Shown here: positions 25,624 to 34,170 of the stretch, piece by piece
Layout: each line of letters begins with the position of its first letter
How positions within the stretch are numbered: the stretch's first letter is position 1
DNA from: Amycolatopsis sp. EV170708-02-1
GTDB lineage: Bacteria > Actinomycetota > Actinomycetes > Mycobacteriales > Pseudonocardiaceae
Assembly: GCF_022479115.1 (NCBI RefSeq)
Contig: NZ_CP092497.1
Location: forward strand, 4,216,001 to 4,280,000
DNA length: 64,000 nucleotides
Direction: 5' to 3'
The notes under the pieces: model-generated
What the model saw: the letters and a program-made list of their open reading frames with translations, nothing else
The model's database searches: none
What the model was told of the DNA's origin: nothing
Made by a program: the position numbers and the translations under genes

Positions 25624-26631
25624 ATGTCTCAAATTGTTGACTTGCTCGCTTTGTCGGGGAAGGTGCGATCGGGGCTCATGCTCGAACATTCGATTGAAAT
25701 GCCCACGGAAAGAAGTCTTCTGGGAAGGGTCATCTTTGGTGCGAACGGATTTGCGCCAGAGATACTCGACGGTGTGCCGGCGTTAGGTGTTCCGATGATC
25801 GCAGGGGCCGAACCGGGGTTCCAGGAGATCTTCACCGCTGTCGGGCCGGTGATGGCGGGCCGGGATGGCGGATTGGCCTATGCCGCAGACGGTCGTCACT
25901 TGTTCTGCGCTGTACAGGTGGCTGAACGAGACATCTACAGGGATGCGGCCCGGATAGCCTATGATTCGGCCTTTGAGCTTGCCACCCGGCTCGGCTATCC
26001 GAACATCCTGCGCATGTGGAACCTGGTAGGCGGGATCATCGACAGCAACGCCGACGGCACGGAGATCTATCGAGACTTCTGCGTGGGGCGGGCCGAAGCA
26101 TTTGCTTTATGGACCGGCCGGATCGGTCGGATCCCGGCTGCCACCGGGATCGGCACTCGAGGGCGAGGCGTGTACCTGTATTTCCTTGCAGGACGCGCTG
26201 ATGCAAACGTGCACCATCTGGAGAATCCCCGGCAGACCCCAGCTTATCATTATCCGGAGCGCTACGGCCCGAAAGCGCCAAGCTTCGCACGAGCGACCCT
26301 TGCTGACGGAACATTGTACATTTCGGGCACGGCAAGCATCATCGGTGATGAGACTGTCTGTCAGGGTGACATCGCCGGTCAGCTTGAGGTCACCCTGGAC
26401 AACATCATGGCATTGATCAGTGCCGAAAACCTGCGTCAGGTGCAGGCAGTCGGCGGTTACGCCCTTCGTGATCTTGATCTGATCAAGGTTTACGTTCGCC
26501 ATGCCGCCGACCTGCCGCTGGTGCGCTCCCGGTGCGAAGAGGTCTTCGCGCCCGACGCCCGAGTGGTCTACCTGAATGTCGACATCTGTCGGCCTGACTT
26601 GCTCGTCGAGATCGAGGGGATAGTGCCGTGA
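25624..26631 (+). CDS. Chorismatase (FkbO/Hyg5 family), probable 3-hydroxybenzoate synthase
   Basis: 335-residue chorismatase. These enzymes split chorismate to pyruvate plus either 3-hydroxybenzoate (Hyg5/RapK-type branch) or a dihydroxycyclohexadiene acid (FkbO type). Family landmarks are AYHYPERYGPKAPSFARA (about 207-223), ISGTASIIGDETVCQGDI (about 233-250) and YLNVDICRPDLLVEIEG at the end. The adjoining aryl ligase favours an aromatic product such as 3-hydroxybenzoate. It overlaps the ligase gene by 4 bp. Contains two TTA codons (25783 and 26107). First gene of a four-gene operon that ends with DAHP synthase. Confidence 0.9.
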   Translation: MSQIVDLLALSGKVRSGLMLEHSIEMPTERSLLGRVIFGANGFAPEILDGVPALGVPMIAGAEPGFQEIFTAVGPVMAGRDGGLAYAADGRHLFCAVQVAERDIYRDAARIAYDSAFELATRLGYPNILRMWNLVGGIIDSNADGTEIYRDFCVGRAEAFALWTGRIGRIPAATGIGTRGRGVYLYFLAGRADANVHHLENPRQTPAYHYPERYGPKAPSFARATLADGTLYISGTASIIGDETVCQGDIAGQLEVTLDNIMALISAENLRQVQAVGGYALRDLDLIKVYVRHAADLPLVRSRCEEVFAPDARVVYLNVDICRPDLLVEIEGIVP

Positions 26632-28082
26632 ACCTGGCCGGCCACCTCGCCGCACTCGCTCGGGACAACGGCTGGTCTGATCGATTGGCTTACCAGGCGG
26701 ACGATGCCGCAGTGTCCTACGCCGAGCTGTATTCGGGTTCGGCCTGCTTCGCGGGCGGTCTCGCCGCCCGCGGTGTGACCGCGGGCGACCGCGTCCTGCT
26801 GGCGCTTCCCGACAGCGTCGAATTCGTCCAGGCCGTCCTCGGAACGATTCAGCTCGGGGCAGTGGCGATCCCTGTGAACACGTTCATGCACGAGACCGCC
26901 GTCCGGCGGGCCGCCGAGATCGCCCTTCCTCACGTGACGATCGCAGAACGAGGAACGCCCGGCCTCGAGCACGTCAGGGCGGTAACCCCAGGACAACTCG
27001 GTGCGGCCAGGCCGTTGGCCGACCATGTCGCCACCGACGCGGGCTCAGTCGCCTTTGCTTTTTTCACCTCCGGTACGACCGGAACCCCACGGCTCTGTTA
27101 CCACACCCACGGTGACCCGGCGGTCTACGATCAAGCCATCGGTCAGGTGATCGGCTTGAAGCCCGCGGACACCACGCTGTCGGCGTCGCGCATGTACTTC
27201 GCCTACGGGTTCGGCAATTCCCTGCTCTTCCCGTTGCTTCACGGCAGCTCGACAGTGCTGAGCCAGGAGCGCTTGACCGAATCCGTGGCGCTGAACCTCA
27301 TCGATCGCCACCAGGTTTCGGTGTTCTACGGGCAGCCCAGTTTCTACGCCAGGCTGCTCCAGCACTCATCCGTGGCGACACTGGATACCTTGCGACTGGC
27401 CTTGGTCGCGGGTGAACCGCTGCCCGTCAGCGTCGAGGTCGCGCTGCGCAAGACCCTGGGCGACCGGCTCCTCAACATCTTCGGCACCACCGAAGTCGGA
27501 CACGCGTTGATCGCCAACACCCCGACTGCTCATCGAGAAACCACGATAGGCCGCATCCTGCCCCCGTACCGCATGCGGGTGGTCGACAAACTGGGCGAGG
27601 AGGTTGCTCCCGGAGCTGAAGGGGCCCTGGAAGTACGTGGTCCGACGATCGCGCCAGGGGTCGCGCGCGCGTCCGATACACCGCTGAGGATGCCGGACGA
27701 CTGGTACGCGACGGGCGATGCGGCAACTGTCGATCGCGACGGCTTCGTGCGACTGCACGGGCGGCTGGACGACATCGAAATCGTCGGGGGACAAAACGTG
27801 CATCCTGCCGAGATCGAAGACCTCTTGGTGGGTCACTCCGCCGTCCATGCGGCGGGCGTGTGTTCTGTGCGGCGCGAGACCGGTGTCACCTCGCTCCGGG
27901 CGCACATCGAACTGGCTGGCAGCGCCGAGCCCAGCCGGGTGATCGCGGAGCTCGCGGCGCTGGCACGAGAAGAACTGAGCTGGTACGAGATGCCGGAGGA
28001 CATCATCATCGTCGAATCACTTCCCCGCACCCCGGTCGGCAAGCTGGATCGCCGTGCGCTCAGGACGCTGGCAGCCGGCTGA
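26628..28082 (+). CDS. Hydroxybenzoate-activating AMP ligase (benzoate-CoA ligase type)
   Basis: 484-residue adenylate-forming ligase of the benzoate-CoA ligase branch. A3 FTSGTTGTPRLCYHTHGD near residues 148-165, A5 FGTTEVGHAL, A7 WYATGDAATVDRDGFV, and an intact A10 LPRTPVGKLDRRAL with the catalytic lysine. GTG start overlapping the chorismatase stop. Most simply it converts the chorismatase product to 3-hydroxybenzoyl-CoA or loads it onto a carrier protein. No PKS is in the window; the only carrier is on the A-PCP protein at 58352-60151. Confidence 0.88.
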   Translation: MNLAGHLAALARDNGWSDRLAYQADDAAVSYAELYSGSACFAGGLAARGVTAGDRVLLALPDSVEFVQAVLGTIQLGAVAIPVNTFMHETAVRRAAEIALPHVTIAERGTPGLEHVRAVTPGQLGAARPLADHVATDAGSVAFAFFTSGTTGTPRLCYHTHGDPAVYDQAIGQVIGLKPADTTLSASRMYFAYGFGNSLLFPLLHGSSTVLSQERLTESVALNLIDRHQVSVFYGQPSFYARLLQHSSVATLDTLRLALVAGEPLPVSVEVALRKTLGDRLLNIFGTTEVGHALIANTPTAHRETTIGRILPPYRMRVVDKLGEEVAPGAEGALEVRGPTIAPGVARASDTPLRMPDDWYATGDAATVDRDGFVRLHGRLDDIEIVGGQNVHPAEIEDLLVGHSAVHAAGVCSVRRETGVTSLRAHIELAGSAEPSRVIAELAALAREELSWYEMPEDIIIVESLPRTPVGKLDRRALRTLAAG

Positions 28083-28975
28083 TGAGCACTAGGACCGACG
28101 TCAAACTCGACGTCAAGACCGTCGCGGCGATCGCAGTGACGATGCTCCTCTGGGCATCGGCCTTCGTCGCCATCCGCTTCGCCGGCACCCACTACGAGCC
28201 TGGAGCACTCGCCCTCGGGAGACTGGTCGTGGGCGCTCTCGCTCTGGGGACGATAGCGACCTGCAAAGGTGTGAAACTCCCGTCACGAAGGGCCTGGCCC
28301 GGGATTGCCGGTGCCGGAGTCTTCTGGTTCGGCCTGTACATGGTCGCCTTGAATTGGGGCGAACGTCACACTGACGCTGGAACGGCGTCACTCGTGGTGG
28401 GGATCGGCCCCGTCCTCGCCGCGATCCTGGCCGGCGTCGTGTTGAAGGAAAGATTGCCCGGCCGTCTCGTGACCGGTCTCGTCGTGGCATTCATCGGCGC
28501 GGCGATCGTCGGGCTCGCCTCACAGCACGGAACGTCCACAGCAGGCGGCGTCGCGCTCTGTTTGCTCGCTGCTGGTGGATACGCCGTGGGTGTCGTGTCT
28601 CAGAAACCGGCACTGAACCACGCCACCGCACTACAAGCCACAACTTTCGGTTGCGCGGTGGGTGCGGTCGCATGCCTGCCGTTCACCGGGCAACTCCTCC
28701 ACGACATAGCGAGCGCACCGGCGTCGGCCACGTGGTCGGTTGTCTACCTGGGGCTGCTGCCCACAGCGCTGGCCTTCTATACCTGGGCTTACGCCCTGTC
28801 TCGGACACCGGCAGGAAAGCTCGGTGTTACCACCTACGCGGTTCCGGCGATCGTGATCGTGCTGTCGTGGCTGGTTCTTGACGAGGTCCCCGTGGCATTC
28901 GCCGTGCTCGGCGGTGTGCTTTGCCTCGCCGGGGTCGGGATTTCCCGAAGCAAATCCCGGAGGAAAAGTAAATGA
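28082..28975 (+). CDS. EamA/DMT-family exporter
   Basis: 297 residues with ten hydrophobic helices in two EamA repeats (first LLWASAFVAIRFAG, second LGLLPTALAFYTWAYALSRTPAGK). Cytoplasmic C-terminal basic tail (SRSKSRRKSK). EamA proteins export metabolites or amino acids. The start overlaps the ligase stop (TGATG) and the stop overlaps the DAHP synthase ATG, so it is embedded in the chorismatase operon and probably exports the product or a related aromatic. Confidence 0.85.
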   Translation: MSTRTDVKLDVKTVAAIAVTMLLWASAFVAIRFAGTHYEPGALALGRLVVGALALGTIATCKGVKLPSRRAWPGIAGAGVFWFGLYMVALNWGERHTDAGTASLVVGIGPVLAAILAGVVLKERLPGRLVTGLVVAFIGAAIVGLASQHGTSTAGGVALCLLAAGGYAVGVVSQKPALNHATALQATTFGCAVGAVACLPFTGQLLHDIASAPASATWSVVYLGLLPTALAFYTWAYALSRTPAGKLGVTTYAVPAIVIVLSWLVLDEVPVAFAVLGGVLCLAGVGISRSKSRRKSK

Positions 28976-30009
28976 GCACCGTTCCACCCGACGAACTGCT
29001 GCCCAGCCCGGCGGAATTGTCCGGCGAGTTGACGATATCCGCCCTTGTCGCCGAAGAGATCCGTCGGCATCGTTCGGCGATCGCAGACGTGCTCGCGGGA
29101 CGAGACGGACGTGCGCTGGTCGTTGTCGGCCCCTGCTCGATCCACGACCCGGCAGCAGCCCTCGACTACGCGTGCCGACTCGCTGAGGCTGCTCGTTCGA
29201 TGAGCGACCAGCTGCTCATCGTTCTGCGTGCCTATTTGGAGAAACCGCGAACGGCGGTCGGCTGGAAGGGGTTGCTGCACGACCCAGGGCTCGATGGATC
29301 CGAAGACATCGCCGGAGGACTGCGGACAGGCCGGGAGTTCCTGATCGCAGCCGCGGCCAGTGGACTGCCGCTGGCCGGCGAGTTCGTCGAGCCAATGCTG
29401 GCACCCTACGTCAGCGACGTCCTCAGCTACGGCGCGATCGGAGCGAGGACGGTGGCCGGCCAGTCGCATCGAGAACTCGGCTCGTCAGCGTCGATGCCGA
29501 TCGGATTCAAGAACGGCCTCGACGGCGACCTGTCTATGGCGACTGCCGCTGTCCTGTGCGCGAGCAGGCCACAGCGACATCCAGCTGTGGGCGACCACGG
29601 TGCCGTTGTGGTGCGAAACGCGCCTGGCAACGCATCGGCGCACCTGGTGTTGCGCGGCGCGAGAGGAGGTCCGAACTACGACACGGCATCCGTCGGCGAG
29701 GCCGTCAGACAGCTTCGTGCCGTAGGGTGCGTGGAACGTGTCTTGATCGACGCGTCACACGGCAACTCGGGAAAGGACCATCGCCGCCAGCCTGGTGTGG
29801 TGGTCGACGTCGCCGGCCGAATCGCGAGAGGTGAACGAGCAATAGCCGGGATCATGCTGGAATCCTTTCTGGTAGAGGGGCGTCACGACCATCCCGCACC
29901 CTATGGAGTCAGCGTCACCGACGCCTGTCTCGACCTGACCGATACCATCGCCGTGCTCGAGTCTCTCGCCGACGCAGTGCGTATGAGTCGGCCCGTTCTT
30001 CACTGGTGA
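28972..30009 (+). CDS. DAHP synthase (type I), dedicated to the chorismatase pathway
   Basis: 345-residue 3-deoxy-7-phosphoheptulonate synthase of the AroF/G/H type, joining phosphoenolpyruvate and erythrose 4-phosphate as the first step of the shikimate pathway. Conserved stretches: VVVGPCSIHDPAAALDYA, LRAYLEKPRT, MPIGFKNGLDGD, LRGARGGPNYD, LIDASHGNSGKDH and GIMLESFLVEGRH. Its place at the end of the chorismatase operon is typical of pathway-specific copies that raise chorismate supply. ATGA-coupled to the exporter. Confidence 0.93.
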   Translation: MSTVPPDELLPSPAELSGELTISALVAEEIRRHRSAIADVLAGRDGRALVVVGPCSIHDPAAALDYACRLAEAARSMSDQLLIVLRAYLEKPRTAVGWKGLLHDPGLDGSEDIAGGLRTGREFLIAAAASGLPLAGEFVEPMLAPYVSDVLSYGAIGARTVAGQSHRELGSSASMPIGFKNGLDGDLSMATAAVLCASRPQRHPAVGDHGAVVVRNAPGNASAHLVLRGARGGPNYDTASVGEAVRQLRAVGCVERVLIDASHGNSGKDHRRQPGVVVDVAGRIARGERAIAGIMLESFLVEGRHDHPAPYGVSVTDACLDLTDTIAVLESLADAVRMSRPVLHW

Positions 30010-30225
30010 TCTCTGCTGCAGCGGTATTCCCGTTCCCCGCACGGGAATGCCGCGGTAGAGAGAGTTGACGGCGTAGACGACCTGGTCCTGGGTCAGGCGT
30101 TGGCGGTCGGCGGTCGCGCGCAAGCGCCGGAGGTGGTGCCAGGTGGCGAAGCTCTGGAGGATCTTGCGCCTTGTCGGGTCCTTGACGCGGGTGACACGGC
30201 GTTCGGATGCAATTCCGTGCAGAGT
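30010..30225 (-). pseudogene. Remnant of a tyrosine-recombinase-type integrase
   Basis: The minus strand reads through a stretch containing ILQSFATWHHLRRLRATADR and LTQDQVVYAVNSLY, a pattern I associate with the core-binding region of actinomycete integrase/recombinase genes. There is no start, no catalytic domain, and the frame ends against the DAHP synthase gene. It is a fragment of at most about 70 codons, and indicates a past recombination event at this edge of the operon. Confidence 0.4.
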
Positions 30226-30244
30226 ACGCGAAGCGCAGACGCCG

Positions 30245-31081
30245 TCACAACCCGATGAGTATCAATGACGCGGCCGCGAATCCGAGGCCCAGTAAATGCA
30301 GCGATCCGATCCGCTCTCGATCGATGATCACGGCCAAGAGGACGGTCGACACCGGGGACAGCGAGACGATCGGGCCGACCACACTGAGCAGGCCGTGTGA
30401 GGTCGCGTAGAGGTAGAAGACGTAGGCCGCGGTATCGAAGATCCCGACCAGGGTGATGAGCGGCATACGCAGAGCAGTTTGGCTCGCTTTACCTCGCGCG
30501 CGCAACACGATCACCGCGGCACAGAGGATCGAGCACACTCGCGCTCCTGCCAGAGGCCACAGCCCCGCTGCTGGGCCCGGCAAAGTGAGCAAGAGCAGCT
30601 GCAGGCCGAGCGCGCTTCCCGCGCTGAACGCGATGGCCACCGTTCGCATCGAAGCCTTACTCGCGTCGCCGCGGACGACTTTGCTCACCAGCGCCACGGA
30701 AACCACGGCGGAAAACGCGCCGATGAGGGCGAGCGGCTCTGGAGCCGTCTGCAAGAAGAGTCCTGCGATCAGGGGGACCAGCGCTGTGACCACCGCGGTG
30801 ACGGGAGCGACTGTGGCGGCTCCGTCGGTGGCGAGGGCACCGTAGAGCAGAACCGTTCCGAGCAGGCCGAAGCCTCCGGAGACCGCACCGATAACGAGAT
30901 CAAGTGGTCGCGCGCCACCGGCTGAGGTCATCGCGAGAAATAGGGCGAGGATCGGCGCCGAGATGACCTGCGACAGCAGTACCACCGTGATCGCCGGCGC
31001 CGTCCGGGCGGCCCTGCCGCCGAGATAGTCGGCGCCTCCCCAGCCGAAGGCCGCCGCACCTGCCAGTGGAATCGTCACCAT
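30245..31081 (-). CDS. EamA/DMT-family transporter (second copy)
   Basis: 278 residues with about ten hydrophobic helices and EamA features (FGWGGADYLGGRAART at the start, the PVTAVVTALVPLIAGLF helix, SLSPVSTVLLAVIIDRERI in the second repeat). Opposite in strand to the chorismatase operon and not similar enough to the first exporter to be a recent duplicate. Probably exports a metabolite. Monocistronic by spacing. Confidence 0.82.
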   Translation of the reverse strand: MVTIPLAGAAAFGWGGADYLGGRAARTAPAITVVLLSQVISAPILALFLAMTSAGGARPLDLVIGAVSGGFGLLGTVLLYGALATDGAATVAPVTAVVTALVPLIAGLFLQTAPEPLALIGAFSAVVSVALVSKVVRGDASKASMRTVAIAFSAGSALGLQLLLLTLPGPAAGLWPLAGARVCSILCAAVIVLRARGKASQTALRMPLITLVGIFDTAAYVFYLYATSHGLLSVVGPIVSLSPVSTVLLAVIIDRERIGSLHLLGLGFAAASLILIGL

Positions 31082-31498
31082 GCGACCGATCGCCGATCTC
31101 CGGTAGGTCCTGGAACGAAGGTCGCGATCTCGACTCTCGCCGGTGCCGTCTGTGTGAACTTGGACAGGGCTACGATCACGCCGGCGTCCAGGAGGGGAAA
31201 GCCGCGATGATGATCATCTTGCGAATCATGTCGAACTCCACTGCGGATTGGATGAGTCCAGGTAGGGGTGGGAAGACTTCGCCTGCTCGCGGGTAGCCAT
31301 TAAAGGAGAGTCCGGTGATCGGGGAGACCGTCGTGCGCCCCTCGGATGCGGACTGTGGTGGATACCCTCATGAAACGCCGCGTACCAACCGCACGCATAA
31401 TAGAAAGAACCGGCAAAGGTCTTGCCAAGATCTGCACGTTTATGCGGCCGGTCCTGCCCTTTTGTGTCCTTCTTCGGCAGGCATCGACGTTGGTGGGA
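31082..31498. other. 417-bp region without a supported gene
   Basis: Both strands were read. Only short frames are present, none with a ribosome-binding site and recognisable product. An AT-rich segment near 31390-31440 (CGCATAATAGAAAG) could contain a promoter. The region separates two minus-strand membrane-protein genes. Confidence 0.35.
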
Positions 31499-31852
31499 TC
31501 AATTGTGACGGACGATCAGCAGGGCAAGCGAACCGATACTGGTCACCGCGAGGAGGTGGTCCAGCCAGGACCACTCGAATGCGACGCCGCTGGCGAGCAT
31601 CACCCCGACAGTGGTCACCAGGTACCAGCTCGCTGCCTGCAGGCTGACGCCTATCTCTCCGAGTTTCGTCAGGTAGCGCAGGGTAAGGAGGTAGCAGGCC
31701 AGTCCGGCGGTATTGGTCACGACGGACATGGCCACGGCGTCCCAGCGCGGGCCGCCGTTACTCCATATGCGGCCGGCCCATACGAAACCGTAGGCATCGG
31801 CCGTCGCGCCGAGGGCGGTGAACGCGGTGATGGCGAGATAGGTCGTGAGCAT
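31499..31852 (-). CDS. Small four-helix membrane protein, unknown
   Basis: 117 residues with about four hydrophobic segments: LTTYLAITAFTALGATADAY, WDAVAMSVVTNTAGLACYLL, ASWYLVTTVGVMLASGVAF and LLAVTSIGSLALLIV. Size and layout recall small multidrug-resistance-like or EamA half proteins, but no SMR signature Glu is seen. The start at 31852 follows GCGGAGAAACG. Divergent from the flavin monooxygenase gene 113 bp away, so possibly co-regulated with it. Confidence 0.65.
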   Translation of the reverse strand: MLTTYLAITAFTALGATADAYGFVWAGRIWSNGGPRWDAVAMSVVTNTAGLACYLLTLRYLTKLGEIGVSLQAASWYLVTTVGVMLASGVAFEWSWLDHLLAVTSIGSLALLIVRHN

Positions 31853-31928
31853 CGTTTCTCCGCGCCGGGTAGTTGTGGATTTACGAGTGCAAGTTCCTTG
31901 CTGAACCACTGTCTCCAACAGTACTTCA

Positions 31929-31938
31929 CAATTAATTG
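31929..31938. promoter_or_regulatory. AT-rich palindrome between the membrane protein and flavin monooxygenase
   Basis: CAATTAATTG, a perfect 10-bp palindrome in the 113-bp divergent region and 28 bp before the monooxygenase ATG. The composition stands out in this GC-rich DNA. A possible operator (MarR-like sites often look similar) or simply part of a promoter. Confidence 0.3.
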
Positions 31939-31965
31939 GTATCGGGATCGCCGGGTGGTGGCAAA

Positions 31966-33066
31966 ATGCAGCGAATCGCACAGGTAGCCGGTGCCGGGGT
32001 TGCCGGGCTGACCCTGGCCACGGCGCTCGGACGGCGCGGCTGGCGGGTCATCGTCCATGAGCGGTCGGCGAGGTTGAGGGAAATCGGGGCGGGCATCACT
32101 TTGGGTCCCACGGGTATCGAGGTTCTCACTCGGGTCGGCGCCCTCGATGACGCCATCGCCGACGCGGCGCGCGTCGGGTACTGGTCCATGTATGACGAAC
32201 GGGGATGGACCGTGCAGTCTCAGCGAGTGAGGCGTGACATGTACTGCTGTCATCGCCGGTCGTTGCACCGATCGCTGGCGAACAGCGCCCGCGCTGCGGG
32301 AGTCGAGATCCGGACGAGTTCGCCGGTGACTGGCGCGACGGGGGACGCGTTGGTGTTCGGTGGCAGAGATCCGGAGGTGCTGGAGGGTGACCTCGTCGTC
32401 GGTGCCGACGGTGTCGACTCCGTGGTGCGGCGTTCGCTGGACGGAAACGGGCTTGACGTGACCTGTTTGGATCTCAACGCGTCCAGCCTCCGATACGTGC
32501 TTCCGCGCCGGTCCGGCGAATGGATCTCGGATCAGCCCGAATGGCTGCGGGACAGCAGACGGGTGGGAATTCTTCCGTTGGGCGATGCCATGGCGGTCTT
32601 CCTGTCCTGCCGCCGGGACGACAAGCGCGCGCGGACCGACCCGCTCGACCATGATCACTGGATCTCCGTGTTCCCCGAGGCCCGCGATGTCATCGAGCGC
32701 GCACCGGAGAAGGTGTTGTGGCATAACTTGAAGGAGGTCCGCTGCTCCCGGTGGTCGGTGGGAAGGACGGCGCTCCTCGGTGACGCCGCGTTCGCGATGG
32801 CATCGAACTTGGGGCAGGGCGCGGTGTCCGCCATGAGCGCGGCGCTGGCATTGGCCGACGAGGTGACGGACTCGGACGATGTCCAGGCGGCTTTGGCTCG
32901 CTGGGAGGCACGTGAGCGTCCCGGGATCGAGTACAACCAAGTGTGGTCGCGGCGCTACAACAGCATGGCGACAGCGTGGCCGAAGTGGCTGTATCCGGTG
33001 CGATCGGCCACCTATTGGGTCCTGGGCAAGTCCGATGAACTCAAGGTGCGGTTCGGTGGCGCATGA
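31966..33066 (+). CDS. Class A FAD-dependent monooxygenase (salicylate/3-hydroxybenzoate hydroxylase-like)
   Basis: 366 residues with the complete group A flavoprotein pattern: GAGVAGLTLATALGRRGW (FAD dinucleotide fold, about residues 9-26), ADGVDSVVRRS (DG motif), and GRTALLGDAAFAMASNLGQGA (GD motif). IGAGITLGPTGIEVL resembles aromatic-acid hydroxylases. It uses NAD(P)H and O2 to hydroxylate an aromatic substrate; a 3-hydroxybenzoate-derived compound from the neighbouring operon is a sensible but unproven candidate. The ATG at 31966 was chosen over an in-frame GTG at 31936. The 3' end abuts the convergent ABC operon with no gap. Confidence 0.87.
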   Translation: MQRIAQVAGAGVAGLTLATALGRRGWRVIVHERSARLREIGAGITLGPTGIEVLTRVGALDDAIADAARVGYWSMYDERGWTVQSQRVRRDMYCCHRRSLHRSLANSARAAGVEIRTSSPVTGATGDALVFGGRDPEVLEGDLVVGADGVDSVVRRSLDGNGLDVTCLDLNASSLRYVLPRRSGEWISDQPEWLRDSRRVGILPLGDAMAVFLSCRRDDKRARTDPLDHDHWISVFPEARDVIERAPEKVLWHNLKEVRCSRWSVGRTALLGDAAFAMASNLGQGAVSAMSAALALADEVTDSDDVQAALARWEARERPGIEYNQVWSRRYNSMATAWPKWLYPVRSATYWVLGKSDELKVRFGGA

Positions 33067-34170
33067 TCACGCGGTCTGTGCGGGCAACAGCCAGCTCTCC
33101 GCGGGGCGCCACGTCACCGGCGTGATGGAGCCGATGGCGAGGTCGTCCGCGGCTCGCGCCGCGATGGACACCGTGAACTCGGAACCTTCCCCCAGCCGGG
33201 CGCAGATTTCCGTGACGGGGCCTTGAAAAACCAGATCGGTCACGGTCGCGTCCATGGTCACGGAGTCCGTCCTGGGCTGGTCCAGCGTCAAGTCTTCCGG
33301 ACGCACCAGGATCGCGACCGGACTACCACGCAGGAGGCCTGGCGCTCCGGGCACCATCACCATCCGCCCGGTGGGCAATAGCACGTCGTAACATCGCCCG
33401 CCGTCGCGTACCCCGCACACCGTGCCGGCGAACCGGTTGACCTCGCCGACGAACGAAGCCACGAATCCGTTGGCCGGGCGCCGATAGACTTCGCTGGGCG
33501 TCGCCACCTGCTGGAGCCGGCCCTCGGACAGGATCGCCACGCGATCGGACAGCATGAAGGCTTCCGCCTGGTCGTGTGTCACCTGGACGAACGTCGTCGC
33601 CGTCTCGCGCTGCAGCCTTCGCAGCAGAACCTGCATCTGCTTGCGAAGGGACAGGTCGAGAGCACCAAGCGGTTCGTCCAGCAGCAGCACTTCGGGGCGC
33701 AGGACCAGGGAACGAGCGAGAGCGACTCGCTGGCGCTGACCGCCGCTGAGTTCCTGTGGACGCGCGCCGGCGCGCCCCGAAAGTCCTACTTGTTCGAGCA
33801 TGGCGTCTACCTGGGCCCGAGCCGGCCGGCCCCGGATTCCCCGCTGTCGTAGGCCGAACGCGACGTTCCCGGCGACGTCCAGATGCGGAAAGAGAGCGTA
33901 GTCCTGGAAGACGGTGGTGACCGGGCGCCGGTGCGCAGGAAGACCGGTCATATCGGTTCCGCCCAGCCACACCGTACCGCTTGTTTCCGTCAGCAGCCCG
34001 GCGATCATCCGGAGGATGCTCGTCTTCCCGCATCCACTAGGGCCCAGCAAGGAGAAATACTCGCCACGGGACACGTCGAGATCGACATCGTCGACCGCGG
34101 TCACCGGCCCGAACCGGCGGGTGAGGCCACGGATACCGACCGCGGACGAGATCGGCGGATCAGGAGGCAT
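33067..34170 (-). CDS. ABC transporter ATPase, PotA-like
   Basis: 367-residue ATPase with Walker A GPSGCGKTS, signature LSGGQRQR, Walker B VLLLDEPLGALD, H-loop VTHDQAEA, and a C-terminal TOBE/OB region (VAILVRPEDLTLDQ) as in PotA/FbpC. Energises a polyamine- or iron-type importer with the two adjacent permeases. The ATG at 34170 overlaps the PotC-like stop by 11 bp; an in-frame GTG at 34197 is an alternative. Last gene of the operon. Confidence 0.88.
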   Translation of the reverse strand: MPPDPPISSAVGIRGLTRRFGPVTAVDDVDLDVSRGEYFSLLGPSGCGKTSILRMIAGLLTETSGTVWLGGTDMTGLPAHRRPVTTVFQDYALFPHLDVAGNVAFGLRQRGIRGRPARAQVDAMLEQVGLSGRAGARPQELSGGQRQRVALARSLVLRPEVLLLDEPLGALDLSLRKQMQVLLRRLQRETATTFVQVTHDQAEAFMLSDRVAILSEGRLQQVATPSEVYRRPANGFVASFVGEVNRFAGTVCGVRDGGRCYDVLLPTGRMVMVPGAPGLLRGSPVAILVRPEDLTLDQPRTDSVTMDATVTDLVFQGPVTEICARLGEGSEFTVSIAARAADDLAIGSITPVTWRPAESWLLPAQTA

